A DNA stretch of 64,000 nucleotides from Scandinavium sp051650185 (GCF_051650185.1 NZ_JBOFIN010000026.1:1-64000); one strand, 5' to 3'. Shown: positions 16,410 to 24,969, numbered from the stretch's first letter. Program-made: numbers and translations. The notes: generated by a model from the sequence alone, not told the origin.

Positions 16410-17768
16410 ATGCAGACCGTGTTAGCCAAAATTGTTGCCGATAAACGCATCTGGGTAGAAGCCCGTAAAGCGCAACAGCCGTTAGCCAGTTTCCAGAACG
16501 ACGTCCAGCCAAGTAAACGCCACTTCTACGATGCCCTTCAGGGTGCCCGTACCGCGTTTATTCTGGAATGCAAAAAAGCGTCGCCGTCCAAAGGCGTGAT
16601 TCGTGAAGACTTTGACCCGGCGCGTATCGCCGGGGTCTACAAACACTATGCGTCCGCCATCTCCGTGCTGACGGACGAGAAATATTTCCAGGGCAGCTTT
16701 GATTTTCTGCCGATTGTCAGCCAGATAGCGCCACAGCCGATTCTGTGCAAAGACTTTATCGTCGATCCGTATCAAATCTACCTGGCGCGCTTCTATCAGG
16801 CAGATGCCTGCCTGCTGATGCTCTCCGTGCTGGATGACGAAGAATATCGCCAGCTTTCGGCCGTCGCGCACAGCCTGAGCATGGGCGTGCTGACCGAAGT
16901 CAGTAACGAAGAAGAGCTGGAGCGGGCCATCGCCCTTGGCGCGAAAGTGGTCGGGATTAACAACCGTGATCTGCGCGACCTCTCTATCGATCTGAACCGT
17001 ACTCGCCAGCTGGCACCACGCTTAGGCGCGGGTGTGACGGTTATCAGCGAATCCGGCATTAATACCTACGGCCAGGTTCGCGAACTGAGTCACTTTGCTA
17101 ACGGCTTCCTGATTGGTTCCGCGATGATGTCGCACGACGATCTCAACGCTGCGGTTCGCCGTGTGCTGCTGGGAGAAAACAAAGTTTGCGGCCTGACTCG
17201 CGGTGAAGATGCTAAAGCAGCTTTCGAAGCGGGAGCCATTTACGGCGGGCTGATTTTTGTGCCGTCCTCCCCTCGCTTTGTTGAGGAAGAGCAAGCTCGT
17301 GCCGTGATTGCAAGCGCCCCGCTGAGCTACGTTGGCGTGTTCCGTAATAACGAGATGACCGACGTGGTGGCGAAAGCGGAAAGCCTGAAGCTGGCTGCGG
17401 TGCAACTGCACGGCAGCGAAGATCAGGCTTATATCGACGAGCTGCGCAGCCAACTGCCTGAGAAAGTGCAAATCTGGAAAGCGTTGAGTGTGAAAGACAC
17501 CCTGCCTGCCCGCAACCTGAATCACGTTGAGAGGTACGTCTTCGATAACGGTCAGGGCGGCACGGGCGAGCGCTTCGACTGGTCGCTGCTGAACGGACAA
17601 GACTTAAGTAACGTGCTGCTTGCAGGTGGCCTTAGCCCGGATAACTGCGTCGAGGCTGCGAAAAGCGGCTGCGCCGGGCTCGATTTCAATTCAGGTGTAG
17701 AGTCTGAACCGGGCATTAAAGATGCCAGCAAACTGGCCTCGGTCTTTCAGACGCTGCGCGCATATTAA
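16410..17768 (+). CDS. trpC: Fused indole-3-glycerol-P synthase / PRA isomerase
   Basis: This bifunctional TrpC-TrpF enzyme (452 residues) catalyses two successive TIM-barrel reactions. The N-terminal half (about 1-255) closes the indole ring; it has ILECKKASPSKG and VISESGINT. The C-terminal half isomerises phosphoribosylanthranilate; it has CGLTRGEDAKAAFEAGA near its start and LAGGLSPDNC/GLDFNSGVE near the end. The fusion is typical of enterics. The start lies three bases after trpD stops, with a GAGGA ribosome site inside the end of trpD. Confidence 0.98.
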   Translation: MQTVLAKIVADKRIWVEARKAQQPLASFQNDVQPSKRHFYDALQGARTAFILECKKASPSKGVIREDFDPARIAGVYKHYASAISVLTDEKYFQGSFDFLPIVSQIAPQPILCKDFIVDPYQIYLARFYQADACLLMLSVLDDEEYRQLSAVAHSLSMGVLTEVSNEEELERAIALGAKVVGINNRDLRDLSIDLNRTRQLAPRLGAGVTVISESGINTYGQVRELSHFANGFLIGSAMMSHDDLNAAVRRVLLGENKVCGLTRGEDAKAAFEAGAIYGGLIFVPSSPRFVEEEQARAVIASAPLSYVGVFRNNEMTDVVAKAESLKLAAVQLHGSEDQAYIDELRSQLPEKVQIWKALSVKDTLPARNLNHVERYVFDNGQGGTGERFDWSLLNGQDLSNVLLAGGLSPDNCVEAAKSGCAGLDFNSGVESEPGIKDASKLASVFQTLRAY

Positions 17769-17778
17769 GGAAATGGAC

Positions 17779-18972
17779 ATGAACACATTACTGAACCCGT
17801 ACTTTGGCGAATTTGGCGGCATGTACGTGCCGCAAATCCTGATGCCTGCCCTGCGCCAGCTGGAAGAAGCTTTCGTCAGCGCGCAGAAAGATCCAGAATT
17901 TCAGGCGCAGTTTACTGATCTGCTGAAAAACTATGCCGGTCGCCCGACCGCGCTGACCAAATGCCAGAACCTGACTGAAGGCACCAAAACCACGCTGTAC
18001 CTCAAGCGTGAAGATTTACTGCACGGCGGCGCGCACAAAACCAACCAGGTGCTGGGCCAGGCGTTGCTGGCCAAGCGCATGGGCAAAACTGAAATCATCG
18101 CGGAAACTGGCGCAGGCCAGCACGGTGTGGCTTCCGCACTCGCTTGTGCCCTGCTCGGCCTGAAATGCCGCATTTATATGGGTGCGAAAGACATAGAGCG
18201 TCAGTCGCCAAACGTCTTCCGTATGCGCCTGATGGGAGCTGAAGTGATTGCCGTTCACAGCGGTTCCGCCACCCTGAAAGATGCCTGTAACGAAGCTCTG
18301 CGTGACTGGTCTGGCAGCTACGAAACCGCGCACTACATGCTCGGTACTGCGGCTGGCCCACACCCGTTCCCGACCATCGTGCGTGAATTCCAGCGCATGA
18401 TTGGCGAAGAAACCAAAGTGCAGATTAAGGAGCGTGAAGGCCGTCTGCCTGATGCGGTTATCGCCTGTGTTGGCGGGGGTTCCAACGCCATCGGCATGTT
18501 TGCAGACTTCATCGACGAAACCTCGGTTGGCCTGATTGGTGTTGAACCTGCGGGTCACGGTATCGAAACCGGCGAACACGGCGCGCCACTGAAGCACGGG
18601 CGTGTCGGCATCTACTTCGGCATGAAATCGCCGATGATGCAGACCGATGAAGGCCAGATTGAGGAGTCTTACTCCATTTCTGCGGGTCTGGATTTCCCAT
18701 CCGTTGGGCCACAGCACGCCTTCCTGAACAGTATTGGCCGCGCTGAATATGTATCGATTACCGATAACGAAGCGCTGGATGCCTTTAAAGCATTGAGCCG
18801 CCATGAAGGGATCATCCCGGCGCTGGAATCTTCCCACGCGCTGGCTCATGCCCTGAAAATGATGCGCGAGAACCCGGACAAAGAGCAGCTGTTGGTGGTT
18901 AACCTCTCCGGCCGCGGCGATAAAGACATCTTCACCGTACATGACATCCTGAAAGCACGAGGGGAAATCTGA
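17779..18972 (+). CDS. trpB: Tryptophan synthase beta chain
   Basis: This PLP enzyme (397 residues) joins indole, channelled from TrpA, to L-serine. Lys87 in HGGAHKTNQ carries the PLP. GGGSNAIG in the second half binds its phosphate. The upstream-extended frame (from 17722) overlaps the trpC end; ATG 17779 gives MNTLLNPYFGEFGGMYVP, matching the family start, with TAAGGA upstream. The stop shares one base with the trpA start. Confidence 0.98.
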   Translation: MNTLLNPYFGEFGGMYVPQILMPALRQLEEAFVSAQKDPEFQAQFTDLLKNYAGRPTALTKCQNLTEGTKTTLYLKREDLLHGGAHKTNQVLGQALLAKRMGKTEIIAETGAGQHGVASALACALLGLKCRIYMGAKDIERQSPNVFRMRLMGAEVIAVHSGSATLKDACNEALRDWSGSYETAHYMLGTAAGPHPFPTIVREFQRMIGEETKVQIKEREGRLPDAVIACVGGGSNAIGMFADFIDETSVGLIGVEPAGHGIETGEHGAPLKHGRVGIYFGMKSPMMQTDEGQIEESYSISAGLDFPSVGPQHAFLNSIGRAEYVSITDNEALDAFKALSRHEGIIPALESSHALAHALKMMRENPDKEQLLVVNLSGRGDKDIFTVHDILKARGEI

Positions 18973-19781
18973 TGGAACGCTATGACAACCTGTTTGCTGA
19001 GCTGAAAAACCGCAAGGAAGGCGCGTTTGTCCCCTTCGTCACGCTGGGTGACCCGACCCCTGAACAGTCGCTGAAAATCATCGATACGCTTATCGAAGCC
19101 GGGGCTGACGCGCTGGAGCTGGGTATCCCGTTCTCTGATCCGCTGGCTGATGGTCCAACGATTCAGAACGCGACGCTGCGCGCGTTTGCTTCCGGTGTGA
19201 CGCCAACTCAGTGTTTCGAAATGCTGGCCGCGATTCGCCAGAAGTATCCGACCATTCCTATCGGGCTGCTGATGTACGCCAACCTGGTGTTCAACCGTGG
19301 GATTGATAACTTCTACGCGGAATGCGCGCGCGTGGGTGTGGATTCCGTGCTGGTTGCGGATGTGCCAGTGGAAGAGTCTGCGGAATTCCGTCAGGCGGCG
19401 ATGCGTCATAACGTCGCGCCAATCTTCATCTGCCCGCCAAACGCCGATGACGACCTGCTGCGCCAGATTGCCTCTCATGGTCGCGGCTATACCTACCTCC
19501 TTTCCCGTGCGGGCGTGACAGGCGCTGAAAACAAGGCCGCGTTGCCGCTGCATCACCTGATTGAGAAACTGAAGGAGTACCATGCCGCGCCGCCGTTGCA
19601 GGGCTTTGGTATTTCCGCGCCGGATCAGGTGAGCGCCTCGATTGGTGCAGGCGCAGCCGGGGCGATCTCCGGTTCAGCGATTGTCAAAATTATCGAGAAA
19701 AACGTCGATAATCACCCGGCGATGCTGGCCGAGCTGAAAGCCTTCGTGCAGAGCCTGAAAGCCGCCACTCGCCACGCGTAA
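18972..19781 (+). CDS. trpA: Tryptophan synthase alpha chain
   Basis: TrpA (269 residues) releases indole from indole-3-glycerol phosphate and passes it through the tunnel to TrpB. The TIM-barrel catalytic residues are in place: Glu49 in ALELGIPF and Asp60 in SDPLADGP. The phosphate-binding GISAPDQV and GSAIVK segments are near the end. The start overlaps the trpB stop by one base. A hairpin terminator follows seven bases after the stop, ending the operon. Confidence 0.98.
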   Translation: MERYDNLFAELKNRKEGAFVPFVTLGDPTPEQSLKIIDTLIEAGADALELGIPFSDPLADGPTIQNATLRAFASGVTPTQCFEMLAAIRQKYPTIPIGLLMYANLVFNRGIDNFYAECARVGVDSVLVADVPVEESAEFRQAAMRHNVAPIFICPPNADDDLLRQIASHGRGYTYLLSRAGVTGAENKAALPLHHLIEKLKEYHAAPPLQGFGISAPDQVSASIGAGAAGAISGSAIVKIIEKNVDNHPAMLAELKAFVQSLKAATRHA

Positions 19782-19787
19782 TCCTCA

Positions 19788-19818
19788 CGCCGTCTGGGCT
19801 TCCTCAGGCGGCGTTTTT
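19788..19818 (+). terminator. trp operon terminator
   Basis: A 9-bp stem with one G-U pair (19788-19796 with 19805-19813) and a TTTTT tail directly follows trpA. Confidence 0.88.
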
Positions 19819-19940
19819 CCTTTCACACTCTCCGCATATTTGCGCACCAGCCGAAATAACTGCCCGCCCCCGGGATGAGAGCAAAATTGCACCGTGTTTA
19901 CCGTTGAAGAATAACCACAAAAAAGAAGGGGTTGACGCCA

Positions 19941-19958
19941 CTAATGAGAACTATTATC
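19941..19958 (+). promoter_or_regulatory. Fur box and promoter of the RyhB-like sRNA
   Basis: The sequence CTAATGAGAACTATTATC matches most positions of the 19-bp Fur consensus GATAATGATWATCATTATC. It overlaps a promoter with -35 TTGACG (19932-19937) and, 17 bases on, -10 TATCTT (19955-19960). Iron-loaded Fur bound here would block the promoter, as at ryhB. Confidence 0.75.
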
Positions 19959-19967
19959 TTTCTCATT

Positions 19968-20061
19968 ACCGAATAGTTGAGCTAATCACTCAGGTATTCG
20001 GTACGACATTGCTCACATTGCTTCCAGTATTATTTGCCCGCACTCGTGCGGGCTTTTTTTT
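19968..20061 (+). ncRNA. RyhB-like iron-responsive small RNA
   Basis: A stretch at 20003-20032 is, by recall, identical or nearly so over 30 bases to the central base-pairing core of E. coli RyhB (it contains CGACATTGCTCACATTGCTT). It is followed by an A/T-rich Hfq-type linker. A Rho-independent terminator then closes it: stem GCCCGCAC (20036-20043)/GTGCGGGC (20046-20053) and an 8-T run. The 5' part differs from ryhB. The start is inferred from the promoter spacing (about 19967-19968), giving about 94 nt with the core near nt 36, as in RyhB. RyhB represses mRNAs of non-essential iron proteins when iron is low. The locus, between trpA and a YSC84 lipoprotein, differs from that of E. coli ryhB (yhhX-yhhY), so this is a paralogue or a relocated copy. 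Confidence 0.85.
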
Positions 20062-20066
20062 CTGCG

Positions 20067-20651
20067 TTATTTATTCAGATCTTCATCCGGCCAGTACTTG
20101 TAGCCGTTCAACATCGCCTGAGCAGCCAGGCCCTTCTCGGTCATTTCATAGACGCTGACTTTGGACGGCAATGACTGCGTATCTTTCGCCACCGCGCTTG
20201 CTGAGGTTCCGGCCCCTGCCCCTTTGTCGTCATATTTTGCCGCCGCGTTCGCATCTGCGCCCACAACATAGCCGTTGGTGATGAATTTATTCAGTGTCTC
20301 ACGATCGTGGAACACCATCACGGTGCTGAGCTGCTTCACGCCCACGCCGACACCTGCACCACCCTGAGCCATTTTCATATAAGTGTCTTTGCCGCTGCGC
20401 GAGTCTTTCACTACGCCGTAGCCGCTACCAAAGCCAAACAGGAAAATCTTGCTGCTGTTGCTGGAAAACACGGCATATCCAGAAGAGTGTGCGATGTCGC
20501 TGCGAGCTTCAGGATGCAGGTTGTAGAGCTTGCTCAGCGTATCTGTACGCATTTTTTTAATGGTGGCGCGCTGTTCGTTGGCGGTGTCGCCTTTAGCACT
20601 GCACCCGGTAATGGCCAAAGCGGCAACAAGAAAAAGTGATTTATAGTTCAT
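20067..20651 (-). CDS. YSC84-domain lipoprotein
   Basis: This encodes a 194-residue protein with a lipoprotein signal peptide: MNYKSLFLVAALAITGCSAK, lipobox ITGC, Cys at residue 17. Residue +2 is Ser, which favours the outer membrane. The mature part has the Gly-rich YSC84/SYLF-type segment (KIFLFGFGSGYGVVKDSRSG and GGAGVGVGVKQ), a family linked to lipid binding in eukaryotes; the bacterial role is unknown. It converges with the RyhB-like RNA, whose terminator hairpin ends 13 bases past its stop. I do not recognise a gene symbol. Confidence 0.85.
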   Translation of the reverse strand: MNYKSLFLVAALAITGCSAKGDTANEQRATIKKMRTDTLSKLYNLHPEARSDIAHSSGYAVFSSNSSKIFLFGFGSGYGVVKDSRSGKDTYMKMAQGGAGVGVGVKQLSTVMVFHDRETLNKFITNGYVVGADANAAAKYDDKGAGAGTSASAVAKDTQSLPSKVSVYEMTEKGLAAQAMLNGYKYWPDEDLNK

Positions 20652-20803
20652 TAGAATGGGTCTGCTTCTGGAAAGAGAAGCGCGCTATTCTAGGCGGAAC
20701 GGCAGAAGATGCGAGAATTGCACTCTCGCGAAATGTAAGAAATTTATTTTTAAATCATAAAAATAAAATAATGAGCGGCGTGAAACAGCCGCTCAATGAG
20801 GCA

Positions 20804-21436
20804 TCAGAAGCGGTAGCCTGCTGAGAACATAAACACCCACGGGTCAAGGCGTGTATGAATAGTCTGACTCTGACCGCCTGCTTTGAATTTCACGTCGGTG
20901 TCGATATCCATGTACCAGACGGAGGCGTTAATCAGCCAGTCGCGGTTGATTAAATAATCCACCCCAACCTGCCCCGCTGCGCCCCAGGAATCATCTGCGC
21001 TGAGGTCGGACAGACCTTTATCCTTCCCGTTATCGTTGAAGTCGGTGTTAAAGAAAGTGGTGTAGTTGATCCCTGCGCCCACATAAGGACGGACCTTACT
21101 GTCGGCCTCAAAGAAGTACCACTGCGCCATCAACGTTGGCGGTAACAGATTCACTGTGGCAAGGGTTCCGGTCGGGCCGGTGCCCACTTTGTTACGGAAC
21201 GGTGTGGCGGCCAACAGCTCGATACCGATGTTATCGGTCGCCATATAGGTAAAGGTCAACCCCATTTGGGTATTGTTATCGACGGTAAAACTGCCCAGTC
21301 CAAGCACATTGTCAGAGCCTTCCGTCGGGCGAACTGTTGCGCTACCGGCACGAATAAAGAACTCACCCGCTTCATGCGCCCAGGCTCCCCCAGAGAGACT
21401 GCTTAAAACCAGTGCTGCCACGGCTAACTTTTTCAT
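20804..21436 (-). CDS. ompW: Outer membrane protein W
   Basis: OmpW forms an eight-stranded beta-barrel with a hydrophobic channel in the outer membrane. The precursor has 210 residues with a signal peptide ending SGGAWA, before HEAGEFF. The C-terminal AGYRF is the classical BAM-recognised terminal Phe motif. A GTG two codons upstream is in frame. The ATG at 21436 is better placed relative to GGAAGGAG and gives the E. coli N-terminus (MKKL). It is monocistronic, and an FNR-like site lies about 105-115 bases upstream of the start codon. Confidence 0.95.
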   Translation of the reverse strand: MKKLAVAALVLSSLSGGAWAHEAGEFFIRAGSATVRPTEGSDNVLGLGSFTVDNNTQMGLTFTYMATDNIGIELLAATPFRNKVGTGPTGTLATVNLLPPTLMAQWYFFEADSKVRPYVGAGINYTTFFNTDFNDNGKDKGLSDLSADDSWGAAGQVGVDYLINRDWLINASVWYMDIDTDVKFKAGGQSQTIHTRLDPWVFMFSAGYRF

Positions 21437-21815
21437 TTCCACTCCTTCCTTATGGTTTTATCCGCGCGGTGAATATACCCACAAAAGAGTAATAACGATC
21501 CAATCGGGATCACATTCAGTCTTGAGATTTAACATTCATTGATCTGGATTAATTTTTGGTTACCAAAGAGAGCCGAATAAATCGCATCCACATCAATTTT
21601 CAGCCTTTTGTCTGTTACAAAATCAGCTTCAACGGTGTGATGTTCGGCAAAGATCAGCCAGGCATCGCGCCCGGCACTCCCATCAGAGGTCACTGCGGCT
21701 TACCGCCCCTTTACAAAGATATGCTTTTCCATACAGGTGTTGATGCTGCCACTTTGCCGCTGGCTGAGTTACAATTGCCGGCTTAATCACAGCAGGTAAG
21801 ACTCAAGGAGAGTGC
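21437..21815. other. ompW-yciC divergent intergenic region
   Basis: This 379-base region separates the divergent ompW and yciC genes. It carries the FNR-like motif described separately. A possible yciC -10 (TACAAT, 21770-21775) lacks a clear -35. A 76-codon open frame at 21556-21786 has no family resemblance or ribosome site and is not called. Confidence 0.35.
21539..21552. promoter_or_regulatory. FNR-like site upstream of ompW
   Basis: TTGATCTGGATTAA matches the FNR consensus TTGAT-N4-ATCAA at 9 of 10 positions. Anaerobic activation of ompW by FNR is known in E. coli, so the site is plausible. Confidence 0.5.
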
Positions 21816-22559
21816 ATGTCTATCACGGCAAGTTCTGTTTTCCGTGACACGGGTAATTTTTTTCGTAATCAGTTCGTTACCCTTTTACTGATTGCGTTGT
21901 TGTGTGCGTTTATCACGGTGGTACTTGGCCATGCGTTCTCACCCAGCGACGAACAACTCGCCCTTCTGAAAGAAGGCGATAACCTCGCAGGCAGCGCCGG
22001 ACTGTTTGAGCTGGTGCAAAACATGACGCCTGAGCAGCAGCAAATCCTGCTGCGTGCCTCTGCGGCATCCACGTTTTCCGGGCTGATTGGCAATGCCATT
22101 CTGGCAGGTGGCGTGTTGCTGACGATTCAGATGGTGTCAGCAGGCCAGCGTATTAGCGCCCTGCGCGCTATCGGGGCCAGTGCGCCGGTGCTGCCGAAGC
22201 TGTTACTGCTGATTTTCATCACCACCTTCCTGGTGCAGATGGGCGTGATGCTGGTGGTGGTGCCGGGTGTGCTGCTCGCTATCGTGCTCGCCTTCGCGCC
22301 TGTCATGATGGTGCAGGACAAAATGGGGATCTTCACCTCCATGCGCAGCAGCATGCGTCTGGCGTGGGCTAATATGCGTATGGTGGCTTCACCGGTCATG
22401 GGCTGGCTGCTGGCAAAAACGCTGCTGCTGATGTTTGCACCCAACTTTGCCGTGCTGTCGCCAAACGTCGGCGCGGTGGTGGTGAACTGTATCAGTAACC
22501 TCATTTCTGCTTTGTTGCTGATCTATTTATTCCGCCTGTATATGCTTATTCGTAACTGA
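21816..22559 (+). CDS. yciC: YciC, UPF0259 inner-membrane protein
   Basis: This 247-residue polytopic inner-membrane protein of the UPF0259 family has no assigned function. Hydrophobic segments can be seen at about 20-40, 86-108, 120-142, 145-170, 190-210 and 220-245. It closely follows E. coli YciC (SASTFSGLIGNAILAGG, SSMRLAWANMR). ATG 21816 follows AAGGAGAG. It is the first of yciC-yciB-yciA, with 50 bases before yciB. Confidence 0.94.
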   Translation: MSITASSVFRDTGNFFRNQFVTLLLIALLCAFITVVLGHAFSPSDEQLALLKEGDNLAGSAGLFELVQNMTPEQQQILLRASAASTFSGLIGNAILAGGVLLTIQMVSAGQRISALRAIGASAPVLPKLLLLIFITTFLVQMGVMLVVVPGVLLAIVLAFAPVMMVQDKMGIFTSMRSSMRLAWANMRMVASPVMGWLLAKTLLLMFAPNFAVLSPNVGAVVVNCISNLISALLLIYLFRLYMLIRN

Positions 22560-22609
22560 TCCCTTTGGCCCGGAGCGTCCGGGCCGCAACTGAATGACGG
22601 AAATGATGT

Positions 22610-23152
22610 ATGAAGCAGTTTCTCGATTTTTTACCGCTGGTGGTATTCTTTGTTTTCTACAAACTCTATGACATCTACGCTGCCACCACCGCGTTAATCG
22701 TCGCCACCGCCGTAGTGCTTATCTATAGCTGGGTGCGCTACCGCAAAGTTGAAAAAATGGCGTTGATCACTTTTGTGCTGGTCGCCGTCTTTGGCGGGCT
22801 GACGCTGTTCTTCCATAACGATGAATTTATCAAATGGAAGGTCACGGTGATTTACGGTCTGTTTGCTGGCGCGCTGCTCGTCAGCCAGTGGATCATGAAG
22901 AAACCACTGATTCAGCGCATGCTCGGCAAAGAGCTGACCCTGCCGCAATTTGTCTGGTCGCGCCTGAATATCGCCTGGGCGGTATTCTTTATTCTGTGTG
23001 GGCTGGCCAATATCTACATCGCCTTCTGGCTGCCGCAGAATATCTGGGTAAACTTTAAAGTGTTCGGCCTCACCGCGCTGACGCTGGTGTTCACCCTGCT
23101 GAGCGGCGTTTACATCTACCGCCACATGCCCCAGGACGACAAGAATGACTGA
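22610..23152 (+). CDS. yciB: YciB, inner membrane-spanning septation protein A
   Basis: This is a 180-residue inner-membrane protein with five hydrophobic segments, of the IspZ/YciB family. E. coli YciB interacts with elongation and division proteins and affects envelope synthesis; the exact activity is not known. The start MKQFLDFLPLVVFF and the interior motif RLNIAWAVFFILCGLANIYI are family hallmarks. The end overlaps yciA by eight bases (23145-23152), so the two are coupled. Confidence 0.95.
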   Translation: MKQFLDFLPLVVFFVFYKLYDIYAATTALIVATAVVLIYSWVRYRKVEKMALITFVLVAVFGGLTLFFHNDEFIKWKVTVIYGLFAGALLVSQWIMKKPLIQRMLGKELTLPQFVWSRLNIAWAVFFILCGLANIYIAFWLPQNIWVNFKVFGLTALTLVFTLLSGVYIYRHMPQDDKND

Positions 23153-23543
23153 CAGCAGTAACACGCCGGTTGGCGATTTAGTTTTACGCACGCTGGCAAT
23201 GCCGGCCGATACCAACGCCAATGGGGATATTTTTGGTGGCTGGTTGATGTCGCAAATGGACCTGGGCGGCGCCATCATGGCGAAAGAAATCGCTCAGGGC
23301 CGCGTGGTCACCATTCGGGTGGAAGGTATGACGTTCTTGCGCCCTGTCGCCGTGGGGGATGTAGTGTGCTGCTATGCGCGCTGCACGAAACGCGGCAACA
23401 GCTCCATCACGGTGAACATCGAAGTGTGGGTGAAGAAAGTCTCGTCTGAGCCGATTGGGCAACGCTACAAGGCGACTGAAGCGCTGTTTATCTACGTCGC
23501 CGTAGACAGCGAAGGTAAACCCCGGCCTTTCCCGAAAGTTTGA
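23145..23543 (+). CDS. yciA: Acyl-CoA thioesterase YciA
   Basis: This 132-residue hotdog-fold thioesterase hydrolyses acyl-CoAs broadly in the cytoplasm. The segment MPADTNANGDIFGGWLMSQMD contains the conserved Asn/Asp of the acyl-CoA thioester hydrolase family. It overlaps yciB and is followed by a bidirectional terminator. In K-12 the next gene is tonB; here it is yniB, so a rearrangement breakpoint lies just after this gene. Confidence 0.95.
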   Translation: MTDSSNTPVGDLVLRTLAMPADTNANGDIFGGWLMSQMDLGGAIMAKEIAQGRVVTIRVEGMTFLRPVAVGDVVCCYARCTKRGNSSITVNIEVWVKKVSSEPIGQRYKATEALFIYVAVDSEGKPRPFPKV

Positions 23544-23560
23544 TGCTGTGCTGAAAAAAC

Positions 23561-23584
23561 AAAACCCGGTGATTGCCGGGTTTT
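23561..23584. terminator. Bidirectional terminator yciA/yniB
   Basis: The stem AAAACCCGG (23561-23569)/CCGGGTTTT (23576-23584) lies between convergent yciA and yniB. Confidence 0.88.
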
Positions 23585-23590
23585 GTCGTT

Positions 23591-24127
23591 TTAGAGGAAG
23601 CCTAACAGCTTAAAGAAGAAGTATCCGGCGACAATCACTATCACTGGCAACACATATAACGGGAAGATTTGCAGAAAAATGGTGTGGTGCGGCACCACAA
23701 TTTTGGCTTCGATTTGTTCTTTGGTCAGCCCTTCCGGCCCTTTCCCTTTCTCCAGAATCATCTGGTCCTGTACCCCTTCCTTCAGAAACTTAGCCTGACG
23801 ACTCATCCGCGCGCCAGAAGCCTGCAACGCCAGGCCAACGAAGATCAGGACGAAGATAATCCAGAAGCCGATATTGAGGCTGTGGTGAAAATCGGGCAGC
23901 GGCGAGTTGTACCAGAAGAAGTTAAGAAATGGCGTGTTGAAGCGAATCATCTCGATCATCACGTGCGCGAAGTCGAGCATGACGGCATCAATCCCTGGCT
24001 GCTTCTCGCTGTGTTCAAACATGAATTTGAGCACGGAAATCAGCGTGGAAATCACGGCAGGGATAAAAATAACCCATCCCAAAATGCGTTTCAGTATGGC
24101 AATGCGTCCAGCTTGTTGATACGTCAT
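23591..24127 (-). CDS. yniB: YniB, predicted inner-membrane protein
   Basis: This 178-residue protein matches E. coli YniB along its length (MTYQQAGRIAILKRILGWVI; ARMSRQAKFLKEGVQDQMIL; VPHHTIFLQIFPLYVLPVIV). Membrane segments are at about 15-35, 88-108 and 150-175. The middle holds a charged loop. The function is unknown. It diverges from hxpB, as in K-12, which marks the start of a block found elsewhere in the K-12 map. Confidence 0.92.
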   Translation of the reverse strand: MTYQQAGRIAILKRILGWVIFIPAVISTLISVLKFMFEHSEKQPGIDAVMLDFAHVMIEMIRFNTPFLNFFWYNSPLPDFHHSLNIGFWIIFVLIFVGLALQASGARMSRQAKFLKEGVQDQMILEKGKGPEGLTKEQIEAKIVVPHHTIFLQIFPLYVLPVIVIVAGYFFFKLLGFL

Positions 24128-24266
24128 GGTTTCCCCTTGTTCAGACGCGCTTTCTGTTTCGCTGTAAGTCTACCTTTAGTTGTCGCTTTTCGCCTGCGCT
24201 TTAAAAGCGTTATGGTGTACGATTAGGCCGAATCTCAGGCCTTTTTACCTCTACAGGAGTTGCCCT

Positions 24267-24935
24267 ATGACAGCCCAGCGTCAAATTCTTGCCGCTATTT
24301 TTGATATGGACGGTTTACTGATTGATTCCGAACCGCTGTGGGATCGCGCCGAACTGGACATCATTGCCAGCCTTGGCGTGGACATTTCCCGCCGCAACGA
24401 ACTCCCGGACACGCTGGGTCTGCGCATCGACATGGTCGTAGAACTGTGGTTTGCCCAGCAGCCGTGGAACGGCCCGAGCCGTGAAGAAGTGACAGACACC
24501 ATTATCAGCCGTGCTATTTCTCTGGTGGAGGAAGAACGTCCGCTGCTGCCAGGCGTACGTGAAGCGATTGCGCTGTGTAAAGCGCAAGGATTGAAAGTCG
24601 GCGTGGCTTCCGCTTCTCCTCTGCACATGCTGGAAAAAGTGCTGACCATGTTTGACCTGCGCGATCAGTTTGATGCGCTGGCTTCCGCCGAGAAACTGCC
24701 TTACAGCAAGCCGCATCCTCAGGTTTATCTGGACTGCGCCGCTAAGCTTGGCGTTTCTCCGCTGACCTGTGTGGCACTCGAAGATTCCGTCAATGGGATG
24801 ATCGCCAGCAAAGCCGCGCGCATGCGCTCCATCGTCGTGCCGGAACATGCAAACTTTGCCGATGCACGCTATGTGCTGGCTGACGTGAAGCTCAGTTCGC
24901 TTGAGCAGCTTACCGCCGCGCATCTGCTGGGCTAA
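24267..24935 (+). CDS. hxpB: Hexitol phosphatase HxpB (HAD superfamily)
   Basis: This is a 222-residue HAD-like phosphatase (formerly YniC) that dephosphorylates sugar phosphates, including 2-deoxyglucose-6-P and hexitol phosphates. HAD motif I is FDMDGLLIDSE (nucleophile Asp14), motif II VASASPLHM, the motif III Lys is in SKPHPQVYL, and motif IV is ALEDSVNG. The frame is open to 24180; ATG 24267 is chosen because CAGGAG precedes it and the length matches E. coli. A hairpin terminator follows. Confidence 0.94.
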   Translation: MTAQRQILAAIFDMDGLLIDSEPLWDRAELDIIASLGVDISRRNELPDTLGLRIDMVVELWFAQQPWNGPSREEVTDTIISRAISLVEEERPLLPGVREAIALCKAQGLKVGVASASPLHMLEKVLTMFDLRDQFDALASAEKLPYSKPHPQVYLDCAAKLGVSPLTCVALEDSVNGMIASKAARMRSIVVPEHANFADARYVLADVKLSSLEQLTAAHLLG

Positions 24936-24943
24936 CACCTTCT

Positions 24944-24969
24944 CCCGGTAACACCGTTGCCGGGTTTTC
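24944..24969 (+). terminator. hxpB terminator
   Basis: The stem CCCGGTAAC (24944-24952)/GTTGCCGGG (24956-24964), followed by TTTT, lies eight bases after hxpB. Confidence 0.8.

Noticed and set aside
19904..20158. 84-codon ORF after trpA
   Set aside because: It overlaps the RyhB-like RNA and its Fur box; the RNA signals are far stronger.
21556..21786. 76-codon ORF between ompW and yciC
   Set aside because: No ribosome site, no family resemblance, and it covers the regulatory region of two genes.
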